A stretch of 64,000 nucleotides of DNA from Vibrio sp. 10N.286.49.B1 (GTDB taxonomy: Bacteria > Pseudomonadota > Gammaproteobacteria > Enterobacterales > Vibrionaceae): contig NZ_MCUW01000020.1 in NCBI RefSeq assembly GCF_002873335.1, forward strand, positions 1-64,000. The letters run 5' to 3'. Numbering within the stretch: the stretch's first letter is position 1; each line of letters opens with the position of its first letter. The notes under the pieces are model-generated. The model ran no database searches. It was given only the letters and a program-made list of their open reading frames with translations, and was not told the origin of the DNA. Of this stretch, positions 30,749-40,239 are shown piece by piece. The position numbers and the translations under genes were made by a program.

Positions 30749-31945
30749 TTAAAAGAAAACAGCCGCGCCCAAGAATACGTGTACATTTTGCCCATAATAA
30801 TCGTGGGTGCCGCCTGCAACCCAGTTGGTTGAATCATTGAGCGTCACCGCGTCTGTGTAAGATTCTAGGTAGATTTCTCCCCAAGGAACGGGTGCCCAAG
30901 CGGTACCTAGATTGAACATTGAAGTCTTGGTTCCGACCGCATTCGTGTCATTGTCTCGTTCAATACCAAATTCATAGCTACCATACACACGAACGGAGTC
31001 TGCGACATACACATTCGCCCCGATGCCAATATTATCGGTAGTCGTATTGAATGGTGTACCACTAGAGCCGTTACGTGCTTCAAATCGTTCGAAGCGTGCA
31101 GATAAAGACGCTCCGCCTTCAAAGAAGTGATGCTCTACACCCAAGGCAAATTGTTTGATATTGGCATCTTTTAATGTAATTTCCTCAGTTTCATCCCCCA
31201 ATACATCTATCACAGTACCGGAAATGCTATCAGCTTGGTTATAGGCGGCAACAAAGTAAGTGCCCAGGGCGTTGGTATAGGTTGTTGCTGCGCCAAAGCC
31301 ACTATCAATGGTAATTTCATCGTTAACAGCTGGCAAAAATGCACCAAAGTTTAAACGGTTACCAAAGCCGATATGGTCTTCCGAACGTTTGGCTTGATAT
31401 TGAAGTCCAATATAAAAGTTGTCGGTTTCTTTCTTCCAAACCAATGTGTTTTTAGTGCGACGGCTGCCCAGTTGATCCGACTGCATCATATTCAAACCGC
31501 CTGCCCAGTATGAGTAGTATCCGATGTCTGATTTCACGTAGGGGCTTTCCTGTCGTCCTATGGTGACGTCGCCAAGGGTCATATGACCAAAGCCGACATA
31601 GGTTTGACGTTGCGCGAGTGCGATGTCTGATTCATCAGATTGCGTACCAAAGTTGACGTCCCACTCAAGCTTCACGATAGCTCGATAGTCGCCCAAAGTG
31701 TGAACCACATCGAAGCCCATCCAAGAACCTGGATCTTCAACATACAGATTGCCAGACTCATAACCAATAGCGTCCGCGCTGCCCATTGGCGATTCGGGAT
31801 CGTAATGGTAGCTGCTCATCTGAGCGGCAATGGCACCATACATGGTAAGTTCTGTATTGTTATCGCTGTAAAGCTCCACTGCAGTGGAAGAAAAAGTTGC
31901 CAAAGTCAGCAAGGAAAGGGCGTGATAAAAATTTAAATGTTTCAT
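30749..31945 (-). CDS. Outer-membrane porin (first of a tandem pair)
   Basis: This 398-aa general porin has a signal peptide (about 1-22, ending FSSTA), the typical start of the mature chain VELYSDNNTELTMYGAIAAQ, repeated amphipathic strands, GFGHMTLGDVTIGRQESPY, and a terminal FLGAAVFF ending in Phe. It is clearly paralogous to the 411-aa porin encoded directly upstream (shared MGS, VEDPGS/IEDPGS, DVNFGTQ and YYSYWAGGLNMMQSD blocks). Each has its own terminator and leader, so they are probably expressed separately. Confidence 0.88.
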   Translation of the reverse strand: MKHLNFYHALSLLTLATFSSTAVELYSDNNTELTMYGAIAAQMSSYHYDPESPMGSADAIGYESGNLYVEDPGSWMGFDVVHTLGDYRAIVKLEWDVNFGTQSDESDIALAQRQTYVGFGHMTLGDVTIGRQESPYVKSDIGYYSYWAGGLNMMQSDQLGSRRTKNTLVWKKETDNFYIGLQYQAKRSEDHIGFGNRLNFGAFLPAVNDEITIDSGFGAATTYTNALGTYFVAAYNQADSISGTVIDVLGDETEEITLKDANIKQFALGVEHHFFEGGASLSARFERFEARNGSSGTPFNTTTDNIGIGANVYVADSVRVYGSYEFGIERDNDTNAVGTKTSMFNLGTAWAPVPWGEIYLESYTDAVTLNDSTNWVAGGTHDYYGQNVHVFLGAAVFF

Positions 31946-32292
31946 ATTTTTGTACTTATATTAGGTAATTAAAAGCTAGTGTTTGTTTGAAATACTAGCG
32001 ACTGCTTTATTAATTAGATAATACTTTGATTATTGATATGTATAATGATTGTTAATGGAATTAACTATCGTAATAATCAACATTTATCGCAAGCAGTCTA
32101 TTGATAAATGATCTTATTATTCATGAGGATTATCACAAATTACTTTTTTATAAGTTTTTATGCATTCGATAACTTGTGGGTTGTAAAGTTAATCTATTGA
32201 TAGATTTAATTGATGGTAGTGTCGTGTGGGTTGTAGAGCAGTTTAATAGAGTGCAAGACGATATTGTTAATAACGGCGGTTGTTGATGATAG
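31946..32292. other. AT-rich leader region of the 398-aa porin
   Basis: No gene is seen. The sequence is AT-rich with many short inverted elements and no single dominant dyad. It must hold the porin promoter. Confidence 0.4.
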
Positions 32293-32321
32293 GTAAAAAG
32301 CCCTTAACAGAACGTAAGGGC
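32293..32321 (-). terminator. Terminator of the 411-aa porin gene
   Basis: GCCCTTA (32300-32306) pairs with TAAGGGC (32315-32321). On the minus strand it is followed by TTTTTACC. It lies 35 bases past the stop at 32356. Confidence 0.8.
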
Positions 32322-32355
32322 AGGATTGATAGGGGCGACGTTATTAAGTAAAAAC

Positions 32356-33591
32356 TTAAAAGAACACGGCTGCGCCTAGGAAGTAATGAGCCCCTTTTGA
32401 TTGTGTATCATCTGGCAAACCTGTTTCATAGTTAATGCTGTCGTTAAGTTGGACATCATCATAATAGCTTTCTAGGTATACTTCGCCCCAAGGTACTGGC
32501 GCCCATCCGAAACCAACGTTATAGATATTTACTTCTGATTTGGTATTTCCAGTCAGCTCGTTGATTTCTTTAGCCCATTCATAACTACCATATATACGCA
32601 TTGTTTCGGTAAAGTAGAAGTTCGCGCCTAATCCCAAGTTATCTGTTTTGCTATCGAAAAGTGGTGAATTACTGCCATCTTTAGCCTCAAAATGTTCATA
32701 TCTGCCTGATACTGATACGGCACCTTCCATGAAGTGGTGTTCTATGGCTAAAGCGTATTGTTGCACTTTTGCATCGTTCGCAGTGCCCGTTACACTTCCT
32801 AGGATATCAATGAAGTCACCGTTGATATTGTTAGCTTGATTATATGCAGCAGAAACATAAGTACCAAAATCGAAGGTGTACGCGATTGCCCCCCCAAAGC
32901 CATCATCTATCGAGATTTTTGAACGATCTTGTAATTCAAAGTTATTGTCGAGAGTGCCCCCTACGATAAATGATCCAAAGTTGAGACCATTACCAAATGA
33001 GATTTGGTCAACATCTCTTTTAGCTTGGTACTGTAATCCGATATACAAGTTGTCAAAATCATTTTGCCATACAACGGTGTTTGGAGCGCGTCGACTACCT
33101 AATTCATCGGACTGCATCATATTCAAGCCACCAGCCCAATACGAATAGTAACCTTTGTCAGTTTTCATATAAGGACTTTCTTGGCGACCAATGGTCACAG
33201 AACCAAAGTCTTCGTGACCGAAGCCTGCGTACACTTGTCGAGCAGTAAGCGCCTCTAGACTATCTCCATAGCCATTGAGATCAGTTTGTGTCCCAAAGTT
33301 TACATCAAACGCAATTTTTGCAATCCCAGAGTATTTTCCTGCAGTATGTTTGATATCAAAACCAAAATATGACCCCGGATCTTCGATGAATGTTGAATCA
33401 CTATTTAATCCATAAGCTTGAGGTGAACCCATTGGTGTTGATTTGTCGTAATCGTATGAGCTTACTTGTGCAGCGATTGCGCCATACATAGTTAATTCGG
33501 TGCCCTCGTTATTATAAAGTTCAATCGCATTGGCATGCGAAGCTGCAAAAATAGTGATAGCGAGTGTAGAAAGTTTAAACAGACCTTTCAT
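32356..33591 (-). CDS. Outer-membrane porin (second of a tandem pair)
   Basis: This 411-aa porin has signal peptide MKGLFKLSTLAITIFAASHA followed by NAIELYNNEGTELTMYGAIA. It shares long blocks with the 398-aa paralogue (GFGHEDFGSVTIGRQESPY, YYSYWAGGLNMMQSDELGSR, WAPVPWGEVYLESYYDD) and ends FLGAAVFF. Differences concentrate in the loop regions, as expected for duplicated porins under phage or nutrient selection. A 29-base palindrome lies 50 bases upstream. Confidence 0.88.
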   Translation of the reverse strand: MKGLFKLSTLAITIFAASHANAIELYNNEGTELTMYGAIAAQVSSYDYDKSTPMGSPQAYGLNSDSTFIEDPGSYFGFDIKHTAGKYSGIAKIAFDVNFGTQTDLNGYGDSLEALTARQVYAGFGHEDFGSVTIGRQESPYMKTDKGYYSYWAGGLNMMQSDELGSRRAPNTVVWQNDFDNLYIGLQYQAKRDVDQISFGNGLNFGSFIVGGTLDNNFELQDRSKISIDDGFGGAIAYTFDFGTYVSAAYNQANNINGDFIDILGSVTGTANDAKVQQYALAIEHHFMEGAVSVSGRYEHFEAKDGSNSPLFDSKTDNLGLGANFYFTETMRIYGSYEWAKEINELTGNTKSEVNIYNVGFGWAPVPWGEVYLESYYDDVQLNDSINYETGLPDDTQSKGAHYFLGAAVFF

Positions 33592-33640
33592 ATTATTATT
33601 TCCTTTTAACTGTTATCCATTTTTTAGGTTTTATACCCCC

Positions 33641-33669
33641 TATTTAAAAATAGAATCTATTTTTAAATA
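33641..33669. promoter_or_regulatory. 29-bp perfect palindrome upstream of the porin
   Basis: The arms TATTTAAAAATAGA (33641-33654) and TCTATTTTTAAATA (33656-33669) are perfectly complementary around one central A. It is 50-78 bases upstream of the porin start codon, so it is either an operator near the promoter or a hairpin in the mRNA leader. Confidence 0.75.
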
Positions 33670-34168
33670 CCACTGTTGGGGGACAAGTTCACGTAGTTGT
33701 TATATTTAACGCTTGTATCTATTTGCTGTTATTAATGACTTCATCATTTAGTTATAGTGTAAAATATTTCATCCAAACAGGTGTTTAATCTAAGTCACAT
33801 AAATTGGATCGATGAATTGATAACTATTTAAAGTGTAAATAGTTAAGTGGGGTGAACTGCCAAGAAATGCGATTGATGTTAATTGGATGTTTTGTGTTAT
33901 TTGGTCTTGTTAATTGTTTCTAATAATTGATTGGGTGTGTGAATGGTAAAAAAATATCACACGTTGTGATTTGGCGTGACCACCTGTTGAGTAGGGTTAG
34001 AGGCGATGGGTGATGTTTATAAAAAGAGGATTGTTAGGAGTTTTTAGGTTTTGTTAGGGAGGGTTTGCGCGAAAATTGATATGTCGCTTCCCGAATGTCG
34101 CGATTACCCATTGAGAGGTGAATGAAAGCAGCATAGGATGTCGTTAGGCTAATATAAGGAGAAAACCG
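33670..34168. other. Divergent intergenic region, porin and ydhF-like gene
   Basis: The sequence is AT-rich. No gene is seen. It probably carries both divergent promoters. A purine-rich stretch precedes the aldo/keto reductase start, with AAGGAG at 34157-34162. Confidence 0.4.
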
Positions 34169-35077
34169 ATGGTTTCGAAAATAACATCCGCGCCAAGTGG
34201 ACCCGAGTTATCTGAGTTGGTTCAGGGGTATTGGCGTCTAGCCGATTGGGGGATGACTCCGCAAGAACGACTGACTTTCTTAAAGCAACATATCGCGCTT
34301 GGGGTGACAACGGTTGACCATGCTGATATTTACGGAAACTATGAATGTGAGCAATTGTTTGGCGAAGCGTTAGCGCTAGATAGCCAAGTACGCGATGAGA
34401 TTCAAATCATCACCAAATGCGATATTCAGTTGTGCAGCGAGAAATTCCCAGACAGAAAAATCAATCACTACGACACAAGTGCAAAGCATATTTATGAATC
34501 GGTAGACAATTCGCTGCAGCGGTTGGGTATTAATGAGATTGATGTCCTTTTGATTCATCGCCCCGATGCTTTAATGGACGCGGATGAAGTAGCGGGTGCA
34601 TTCACTGAACTGCACAAGGTCGGCAAAGTTAAGCATTTTGGTGTCTCTAACTTCTCGCCGCGTCAGTTTGACTTACTTCAGTCTCGCTTAAGTAAGCCGC
34701 TTGTTACCAATCAAGTGGAAATCAATCCGTTAAATATAGAAGTGGCTCACGACGGCACCCTAGATCAATTGCAACAACTTCGTGTTTCACCAATGGCTTG
34801 GTCAACGTTAGCGGGTGGTGAAATCTTCTCTGGCCAGTCTGAGCAGGCACAGCGAGTCCGTGGTGAGCTGGAGGCGATTCGCCAAGAGGTAGGAGTAAGC
34901 ACTATTGATCAGGTGATTTATGCTTGGGTGAAGCGTCTTCCTTCTAAGCCTTTACCTATCATCGGCTCTGGAAAAATAGATCGAGTCAAAGCGGCGGTTG
35001 ATGCCCTCGACATAGAGTTAAGTCGCGAGCAGTGGTATCGAGTATGGGCGGCATCTAAAGGGCATGGAGTGCCATAG
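34169..35077 (+). CDS. ydhF: Aldo/keto reductase, YdhF type
   Basis: This 302-aa NADPH-dependent oxidoreductase of unknown physiological substrate aligns along its length with E. coli YdhF: LVQGYWRLADWGM, LGVTTVDHADIYGNYECEQLFGEAL, LLIHRPDALMDADEVAGAF, HFGVSNFSPRQFDLLQSRL and LPIIGSGKIDRVKAAV. The catalytic Asp, Tyr (DIYG), Lys (ITKC) and His (IHRPD) are in place. It is monocistronic, with a good terminator. Confidence 0.88.
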   Translation: MVSKITSAPSGPELSELVQGYWRLADWGMTPQERLTFLKQHIALGVTTVDHADIYGNYECEQLFGEALALDSQVRDEIQIITKCDIQLCSEKFPDRKINHYDTSAKHIYESVDNSLQRLGINEIDVLLIHRPDALMDADEVAGAFTELHKVGKVKHFGVSNFSPRQFDLLQSRLSKPLVTNQVEINPLNIEVAHDGTLDQLQQLRVSPMAWSTLAGGEIFSGQSEQAQRVRGELEAIRQEVGVSTIDQVIYAWVKRLPSKPLPIIGSGKIDRVKAAVDALDIELSREQWYRVWAASKGHGVP

Positions 35078-35628
35078 TCTAAGTTAAAAATCGCACTTTC
35101 GGAGACTAGATAATCGCGCCTTTGTTATTGCGGGGCCGCAATAGAAGTACTTCACCTGTTAGCATTAGAGTTGGTGTCAGAAAGTCTTGCCGACTCTAAT
35201 AGCTACGGTTTTTGACCAAAACGCAGCACGATTGATGCAATATCTGAAGTGCTGTCACACCATCTGATCCTCAATACCAAGAATATTTAGTGAAGAGAAA
35301 ATACAAAAGGTTAGCTCGTAACTCTTGGAATGAATTTTCTTCGACGGCTTTGGCGGTCGCATAGTCCCCCCTAATCTATATTCCAGAAAATACCTCACTG
35401 ATGGGTCCTGCATGGTTCACCTCCTGAGAATAAGTTGAGAGAAATGAGTGTGCGTGAAGATTGCTTCATGATAATAACCTTTGCAGTTAATGTGGCGGCG
35501 TTATCAGGGGGAGAGTGATGAAAGTAAAAGTAGAAACCTGTTATTTCGGTGTTGCATCTTTTATATTGTCTCTTAAAGTCAGCCTTAAGAAGTGTTGAGT
35601 TGACGGTTAAATATGGATAGGAACTGAG
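35078..35628. other. Intergenic region, ydhF to SgrR-like gene
   Basis: It holds an 18-base palindrome TATTGCGGGGCCGCAATA (35126-35143), then the ydhF terminator (35160-35213). The remaining 400 bases show no gene or clear motif. Confidence 0.5.
35160..35213 (+). terminator. Terminator of the YdhF-type gene
   Basis: TAGCATTAGAGTTGG (35160-35174) pairs with CCGACTCTAATAGCTA (35190-35205), with one bulge and one wobble, followed by CGGTTTTT. Confidence 0.75.
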
Positions 35629-37296
35629 ATGAGCTCTATAGCGACAACCATTCACTTTCAGAGACTGAAGCAATTAGAAGCCCGATTTGGGCTTGAGCGA
35701 GTGGTCGTCGATAAGGCTTTGTTAGCTGAAGTATTAGTCTGTTCAAATCGAAACGTCGCTAACATAATGAAAAGCCTATCTGCTTTGTTATGGGTTGAAT
35801 GGAAACCGGGGCTGGGGCGTGGGAATAAATCGACGCTGATGATCATGCACTCGTTTGAAACACTCCTTATCGATAGACTGCAACTTATGATTACGACTGG
35901 GGGGTTGAGTGAGGCTTGCCAATTTGCTGAACGGTTTCATTTTCAACATGTATTCAAACGTAATCTGCCAGAGTGGTTAAAGCTCTATTCAGATGATATC
36001 GATCGGCCCGATGAGTTGGTGGCGTTGGTTTCATACTCGTTGCCATCATGTCATCCACGTACGATGACTAACCTTAATGCGGGTCTTTATGTGAATGCGA
36101 TGTTCGATACGCTCATTCAGTTTGATTCAACCACCCATTCCTTCGTTCCACATCTTGCTCATGAGTTTCACGAAACTGAAACCGGGTTCGCCTTTCGAAT
36201 TCGACCTGATGTGTATTTTCATAATGGCGAATTGTTGACACCTGAACATGTTGAGCATCATCTAAAAAGGCTTCAGAGCAAAGCATCATTAAACGCATCA
36301 GTGTTTAGCGGTATGAAACACGTCCGAGTGAATAAAAGGTGGGTTGAGGTCGAACTTTTGCATCAAAGCCCACTTTTATTACATGCATTGGCCGATATCC
36401 ATAGCAGTGTGTATTTAGATAATATGTCGGAACCTAGCTTTCCCTTTGGTACCGGGAGCTACCGTTGGGAAACCCGAGCCCACGAGCGCTGGTCATTAGT
36501 CAAAAATGACCGTTATTTTGGTACTCATGGCATCCTAAAACGCGCGCAGTTTTGGACGGTTGATGATAGTAACCGCGAACAATGCGGCCATGTTATTGAA
36601 TATGACGGGGCGCATGTAGACCTTCAGCAGGACGGTGCCAATAACCTGATAACACATTCAAAATTAACCGGCTGCCAAGCACTATGTATTCACTCGATGC
36701 TGGCATTTGAAATTCGTGAGCTATTGGCCAAAGTCGTCACCCAAGGCATTGCAACGCAGACGCCAGAACGTTCATTGTGCGGAACATTATTTGGTGATGA
36801 TCATGTTTATCTTGCCATTGTTGCTGCCGACAAACATCAATCATTGCAAGGAGCGCCAGAGACATCGTTAGCGGGGCAAGAGGTCTCATATTGGGCTCAT
36901 CAAGCTGAATCACTAAGTGGTATTCTTGATTCGCTGCGTGACGCCGGCGTACAACTGGTGGCGGTTAATGAGCGAAATAGCGCCATGATATGGCTGAATG
37001 ATTACCTATTTGGTCAAGATAGGCTGCTTGATCAGTATTATTGGTTACTGGATAGTGAGGTCGCACAATACCTTCTTCCCAGTGTATTACGAAACCAATG
37101 GATGGATGAGGTTCTGTATTCAGATAACTTAGCGCAATTATTTAAAGAGATTGAAAATCAGTGCAAGCAAAAGCGTTTCATCGTTCCCTTAGGTGAAATA
37201 TCCATCGCTTTTAAAGCGCATCCATCTTTAAGGGGGCATAGCGTTGATTCTATTGGGTTAATGCGGCTTTCTGGATTATGGTTAGATAAGCGCTAA
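35629..37296 (+). CDS. SgrR-like transcriptional regulator with solute-binding domain
   Basis: This 555-aa protein has the two-part SgrR layout. The N-terminal winged helix spans about residues 8-100 (RLKQLEARFG, SNRNVANIMKSL, LLWVEWKPGLGRGNKS), and an oligopeptide-binding-like SBP_bac_5 domain covers about 160-550 (FRIRPDVYFHNGELLTPEHVEHHL). In E. coli SgrR senses sugar-phosphate stress and activates sgrS. Here no sgrS-like or glucose transporter gene is adjacent, so the regulon is unknown. Its neighbours suggest no direct target. Confidence 0.85.
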   Translation: MSSIATTIHFQRLKQLEARFGLERVVVDKALLAEVLVCSNRNVANIMKSLSALLWVEWKPGLGRGNKSTLMIMHSFETLLIDRLQLMITTGGLSEACQFAERFHFQHVFKRNLPEWLKLYSDDIDRPDELVALVSYSLPSCHPRTMTNLNAGLYVNAMFDTLIQFDSTTHSFVPHLAHEFHETETGFAFRIRPDVYFHNGELLTPEHVEHHLKRLQSKASLNASVFSGMKHVRVNKRWVEVELLHQSPLLLHALADIHSSVYLDNMSEPSFPFGTGSYRWETRAHERWSLVKNDRYFGTHGILKRAQFWTVDDSNREQCGHVIEYDGAHVDLQQDGANNLITHSKLTGCQALCIHSMLAFEIRELLAKVVTQGIATQTPERSLCGTLFGDDHVYLAIVAADKHQSLQGAPETSLAGQEVSYWAHQAESLSGILDSLRDAGVQLVAVNERNSAMIWLNDYLFGQDRLLDQYYWLLDSEVAQYLLPSVLRNQWMDEVLYSDNLAQLFKEIENQCKQKRFIVPLGEISIAFKAHPSLRGHSVDSIGLMRLSGLWLDKR

Positions 37297-37421
37297 AAAT
37301 ATAGCGTAGGTGCGCCATTGCCTTTCTCCATCGGCTTGCAAGGGACACGTGCAAGTGGAGCGGGTTGCGTCCAGAGACTCGGTGAGGCTCCTGGGTAAGA
37401 GTATGTTTTACTTTTTATTGG

Positions 37422-38519
37422 ATGACTATGTTCGAGCAAATCAAAGGCTTCATTAACCCAAGTAAAAACCCTGATCTCACATCCGCACATGAGTATCAGC
37501 GCCAGCATCTTCCAACTCTTTGGCTTTTAGGTAAAACAGGTGCTGGCAAGTCGTCATTTGTTCAAGCGATCACGGGCTTGTCATCCGTTGAGGTGGGTAA
37601 CGGTTTTGCGCCATGTACGATGACCTCTAAAAGCTATCAATTTCCGCAAGATAAACCGGTAATGCGCTTTTTGGATACCAGAGGGGTGGGCGAGAGCAAT
37701 TATGACCCAGCGTTGGACATAGCCGAAATTGGAAAGTCAGCGCATGCATTGGTGGTTGTGATGAGGGTTGACGATCCAGAGCAGTCTTCGTTGTTATCGG
37801 CCTTAAAATCGATAAAGCAAAACATGGATCATTTGCTTGTGATCCATAGTGGTGTCCTATTGTGTAGCGAGCAAGACCGCACGAGACAAATAACGTTTAA
37901 TAACCATCAAATCCAACAGGTATGGGGGAACAACTTTGATTCTATCGGTGTTGACTTTGAAGCCCCTAATGGGTCCGTCTATCAGTATGAGCAGTTAGTT
38001 GAAAAACTGAGTGTCATACTTCCTGTCGTTGGCATGATGGTAGCGGATAAAGAACATGAAACCGTTGAGCAGGCTAACTATGACCAGGTTGAAAAGGAAG
38101 TGCTTTGGTATGCCGGAAGTGCGTCAGCCAGCGATCTTGTTCCGGCTGTTGGTTTGGTGTCAGTGCCAGCCATTCAAGCCAAGATGTTGCACAGTTTAGC
38201 GAATCAATATGGCGTTGAGTGGAACAAGCGCACGTTTAGTGAGCTTATCGGTACACTTGGCGGCAGTTTCGCGTTGCAATATGGTGTTAAATTGGGGGCA
38301 AGGCAACTTATCAAGCTTATTCCCGTTTACGGACAAACCGTCGGCTCTGTTGCTGCAGCCGCGGTCAGCTTTGCAACCACCTATGGACTAGGTCGCGCGG
38401 CCTGTTTTTACTTTTATCATAAGAGTAAGGGGGAAGATGTGTCGAATGACGCGATGCAGGCGATCTATAAAGAGGCACTTAAAAAAGGTAAGGCGGCATC
38501 CGGTTATGAAAAAGATTAA
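37422..38519 (+). CDS. GTPase with DUF697-like membrane-associated C-terminus
   Basis: This 365-aa protein has an Era-like G domain: P-loop GKTGAGKS (37-44), a G2 threonine region (CTMTSKSY) and G3 FLDTRGVGES. The G4 motif is not the classical NKxD; VVMRVDD is the nearest. The C-terminal part (about 215-350) has two hydrophobic stretches and ends with the pattern GRAACFYFYHKSKGEDVSN, as in DUF697/YcjF-type proteins. Its end overlaps the next GTPase by 14 bases, so the pair is co-translated. The role is unknown; envelope stress or membrane remodelling is a guess. ATG 37428 is an alternative start. Confidence 0.75.
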   Translation: MTMFEQIKGFINPSKNPDLTSAHEYQRQHLPTLWLLGKTGAGKSSFVQAITGLSSVEVGNGFAPCTMTSKSYQFPQDKPVMRFLDTRGVGESNYDPALDIAEIGKSAHALVVVMRVDDPEQSSLLSALKSIKQNMDHLLVIHSGVLLCSEQDRTRQITFNNHQIQQVWGNNFDSIGVDFEAPNGSVYQYEQLVEKLSVILPVVGMMVADKEHETVEQANYDQVEKEVLWYAGSASASDLVPAVGLVSVPAIQAKMLHSLANQYGVEWNKRTFSELIGTLGGSFALQYGVKLGARQLIKLIPVYGQTVGSVAAAAVSFATTYGLGRAACFYFYHKSKGEDVSNDAMQAIYKEALKKGKAASGYEKD

Positions 38520-40173
38520 GAGTTTTTATCGTTTACTCTCTGAACTGTCAGGTGGTCGTTGGGGCATTGTCGTGATGTCTGCTGTATTACCAATCGTCAT
38601 TATGATGGGCTTTGGGTTAGTGTTGGCGTTTAAATATGGCTACATATTGGAACTGGCGATTGCGATCTTGGTGAGTACTTTGATCGTCACGCTTCCTCTT
38701 TATGTGCTTAGTGTTTCGTTAAGCAAGCCTGACATCGGCAAGCAAGCTAAACAGGAAAATCAGGCTAACCAAAAAGGTCAAGCCGAGACTAATAAAGAGG
38801 GCGGCGGTGCCGAAATTGAGGATGGGCTCGTAAAAGCCTCTGAAGATTGGTCTCAACAAGAGCGGGTTATTTGGAACGCTGCAAAAAAGTATACGCGAGA
38901 GTGTTTACAAGACGACGTACAATGGCGTGACATCGACACCGTAGGCCTTGATGTATTGGCGTTTATTGCTCAGAGATTTGATAAAAAAACACTAAATTTT
39001 TCGATTCCCGAAGGGTTAAAGTTGCTGGAAGAGGTGAGTCGTCGGTATCAACTTGTGGTGAATGACAACATCCCCGGAATTGAATATCTCAAGATTTCTT
39101 ACATTCGAGCGGGTTATGAAGCCTACGACAAATATGGGGAGTTAGGCCAGAAAATAGTGAAAGCGGCAATCTGGGCAAACCACGCGAAAAACCTGTATTA
39201 CAATCCGTTAAAAGTCGTGTCTGACCTCAGTAGAGAGCAAGCCACCTCATCGATGACACGAGGGGTGGTTGATGATATGCAAGCGATGTCGAAGCAAGCC
39301 TTGCTCGACGAGATAGCCGCCGTTGCCATCGACTTGTACAGTGGTAGGTTCAGCTTTGATGAAGAGGATTTACAGGTATCAGATGCTTATGAACTGGATG
39401 AGCAACGATTCGCACCAGAGTTGGAGCCGATTAGAATTGTGATGGTAGGGCAAACGGGGTCAGGTAAGTCATCATTGGTCAATCTGTTGAAAAATGAACT
39501 GGTGGCGGAGGTGGATGCGTTGCCGTCTACCGACACATCAACGACATACCGTGCTTTGGTGGATGATATTGATGTTAGATTGGTTGATTTACAAGGCCTA
39601 GACGGTAAAGACAAAACGGAACAAAACATGCTGCATGAAATGATTGAAGCCGATTTAGTGCTTTGGGTCTTAAAGGCCAACCAGTCAGCACGTCAATTGG
39701 ATAGTCAGTTAAACGAACGCTTTGAGCAATTTTATGTCGAACAAAAAAACGTCTCTCGTAAAAAGCCAGTGGTTGTCTGCGTCGTGAACCAAGTTGATAA
39801 CTTAAAACCAATTGGTGAGTGGCAACCACCGTATGCCCTTGATAATCCGACGACCACAAAGGCAACCATTATTTCTCAGGCACTGGCGTATAACCAAGCC
39901 TTGTTAAACGCTGATCTGGCTTTGCCTTTGTCTATTTCTCCCGAGAAAGCACACTTCGGCGTCGAGACACTTAAACTGACATTAAGGTCAGAAATTTCTG
40001 AGGCCAACAATGTGCAGCGAAATCGACAACGAATGGAAGCCATGAAAAGAGGCGTAGCGGTTAAAAAGCAATTAGGCCGAGCCATTAAAGTTGGCCGAAA
40101 ACTTGCGCCGAAGGCTTTAAAAGTAGCGAGTCCTAAGTTAGCTGAGATGACCATTAAAAAAGTGATTAAGTAA
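38506..40173 (+). CDS. Second membrane-anchored GTPase
   Basis: From ATG 38506 the protein has 555 aa. Two membrane helices lie near residues 19-42 and 47-71, then a Gln/Lys-rich linker (75-105), a helical region (105-300), and a C-terminal G domain with P-loop GQTGSGKS (315-322), G3 VDLQGLDGKD and a good G4 NQVD. The P-loop is thus far from the N-terminus, unlike in the upstream partner. The tail is strongly basic. ATG 38506 lies inside the end of the preceding GTPase gene. The two look like a functional pair, perhaps a heteromeric membrane GTPase. Confidence 0.75.
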   Translation: MKKIKSFYRLLSELSGGRWGIVVMSAVLPIVIMMGFGLVLAFKYGYILELAIAILVSTLIVTLPLYVLSVSLSKPDIGKQAKQENQANQKGQAETNKEGGGAEIEDGLVKASEDWSQQERVIWNAAKKYTRECLQDDVQWRDIDTVGLDVLAFIAQRFDKKTLNFSIPEGLKLLEEVSRRYQLVVNDNIPGIEYLKISYIRAGYEAYDKYGELGQKIVKAAIWANHAKNLYYNPLKVVSDLSREQATSSMTRGVVDDMQAMSKQALLDEIAAVAIDLYSGRFSFDEEDLQVSDAYELDEQRFAPELEPIRIVMVGQTGSGKSSLVNLLKNELVAEVDALPSTDTSTTYRALVDDIDVRLVDLQGLDGKDKTEQNMLHEMIEADLVLWVLKANQSARQLDSQLNERFEQFYVEQKNVSRKKPVVVCVVNQVDNLKPIGEWQPPYALDNPTTTKATIISQALAYNQALLNADLALPLSISPEKAHFGVETLKLTLRSEISEANNVQRNRQRMEAMKRGVAVKKQLGRAIKVGRKLAPKALKVASPKLAEMTIKKVIK

Positions 40174-40239
40174 GCCTTTAAATAATCACTTAAATACGCA
40201 ATAAGACGCCACTAAACAGTGGGGCAAGGAGCGACACAT

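Noticed and set aside
30665..30752. Possible attC/VCR-type integron site
   Set aside because: Nested inverted repeats are present, but the integron core sites and typical VCR sequence are absent, and there is no cassette array or integrase.
35126..35143. TATTGCGGGGCCGCAATA palindrome as an operator
   Set aside because: It lies just past the ydhF stop and before its terminator, far from any start codon, so it is more likely part of 3' mRNA structure.
35395..35673. 92-codon minus-strand frame
   Set aside because: It overlaps the start of the SgrR-like gene and has no start signal or recognisable composition.
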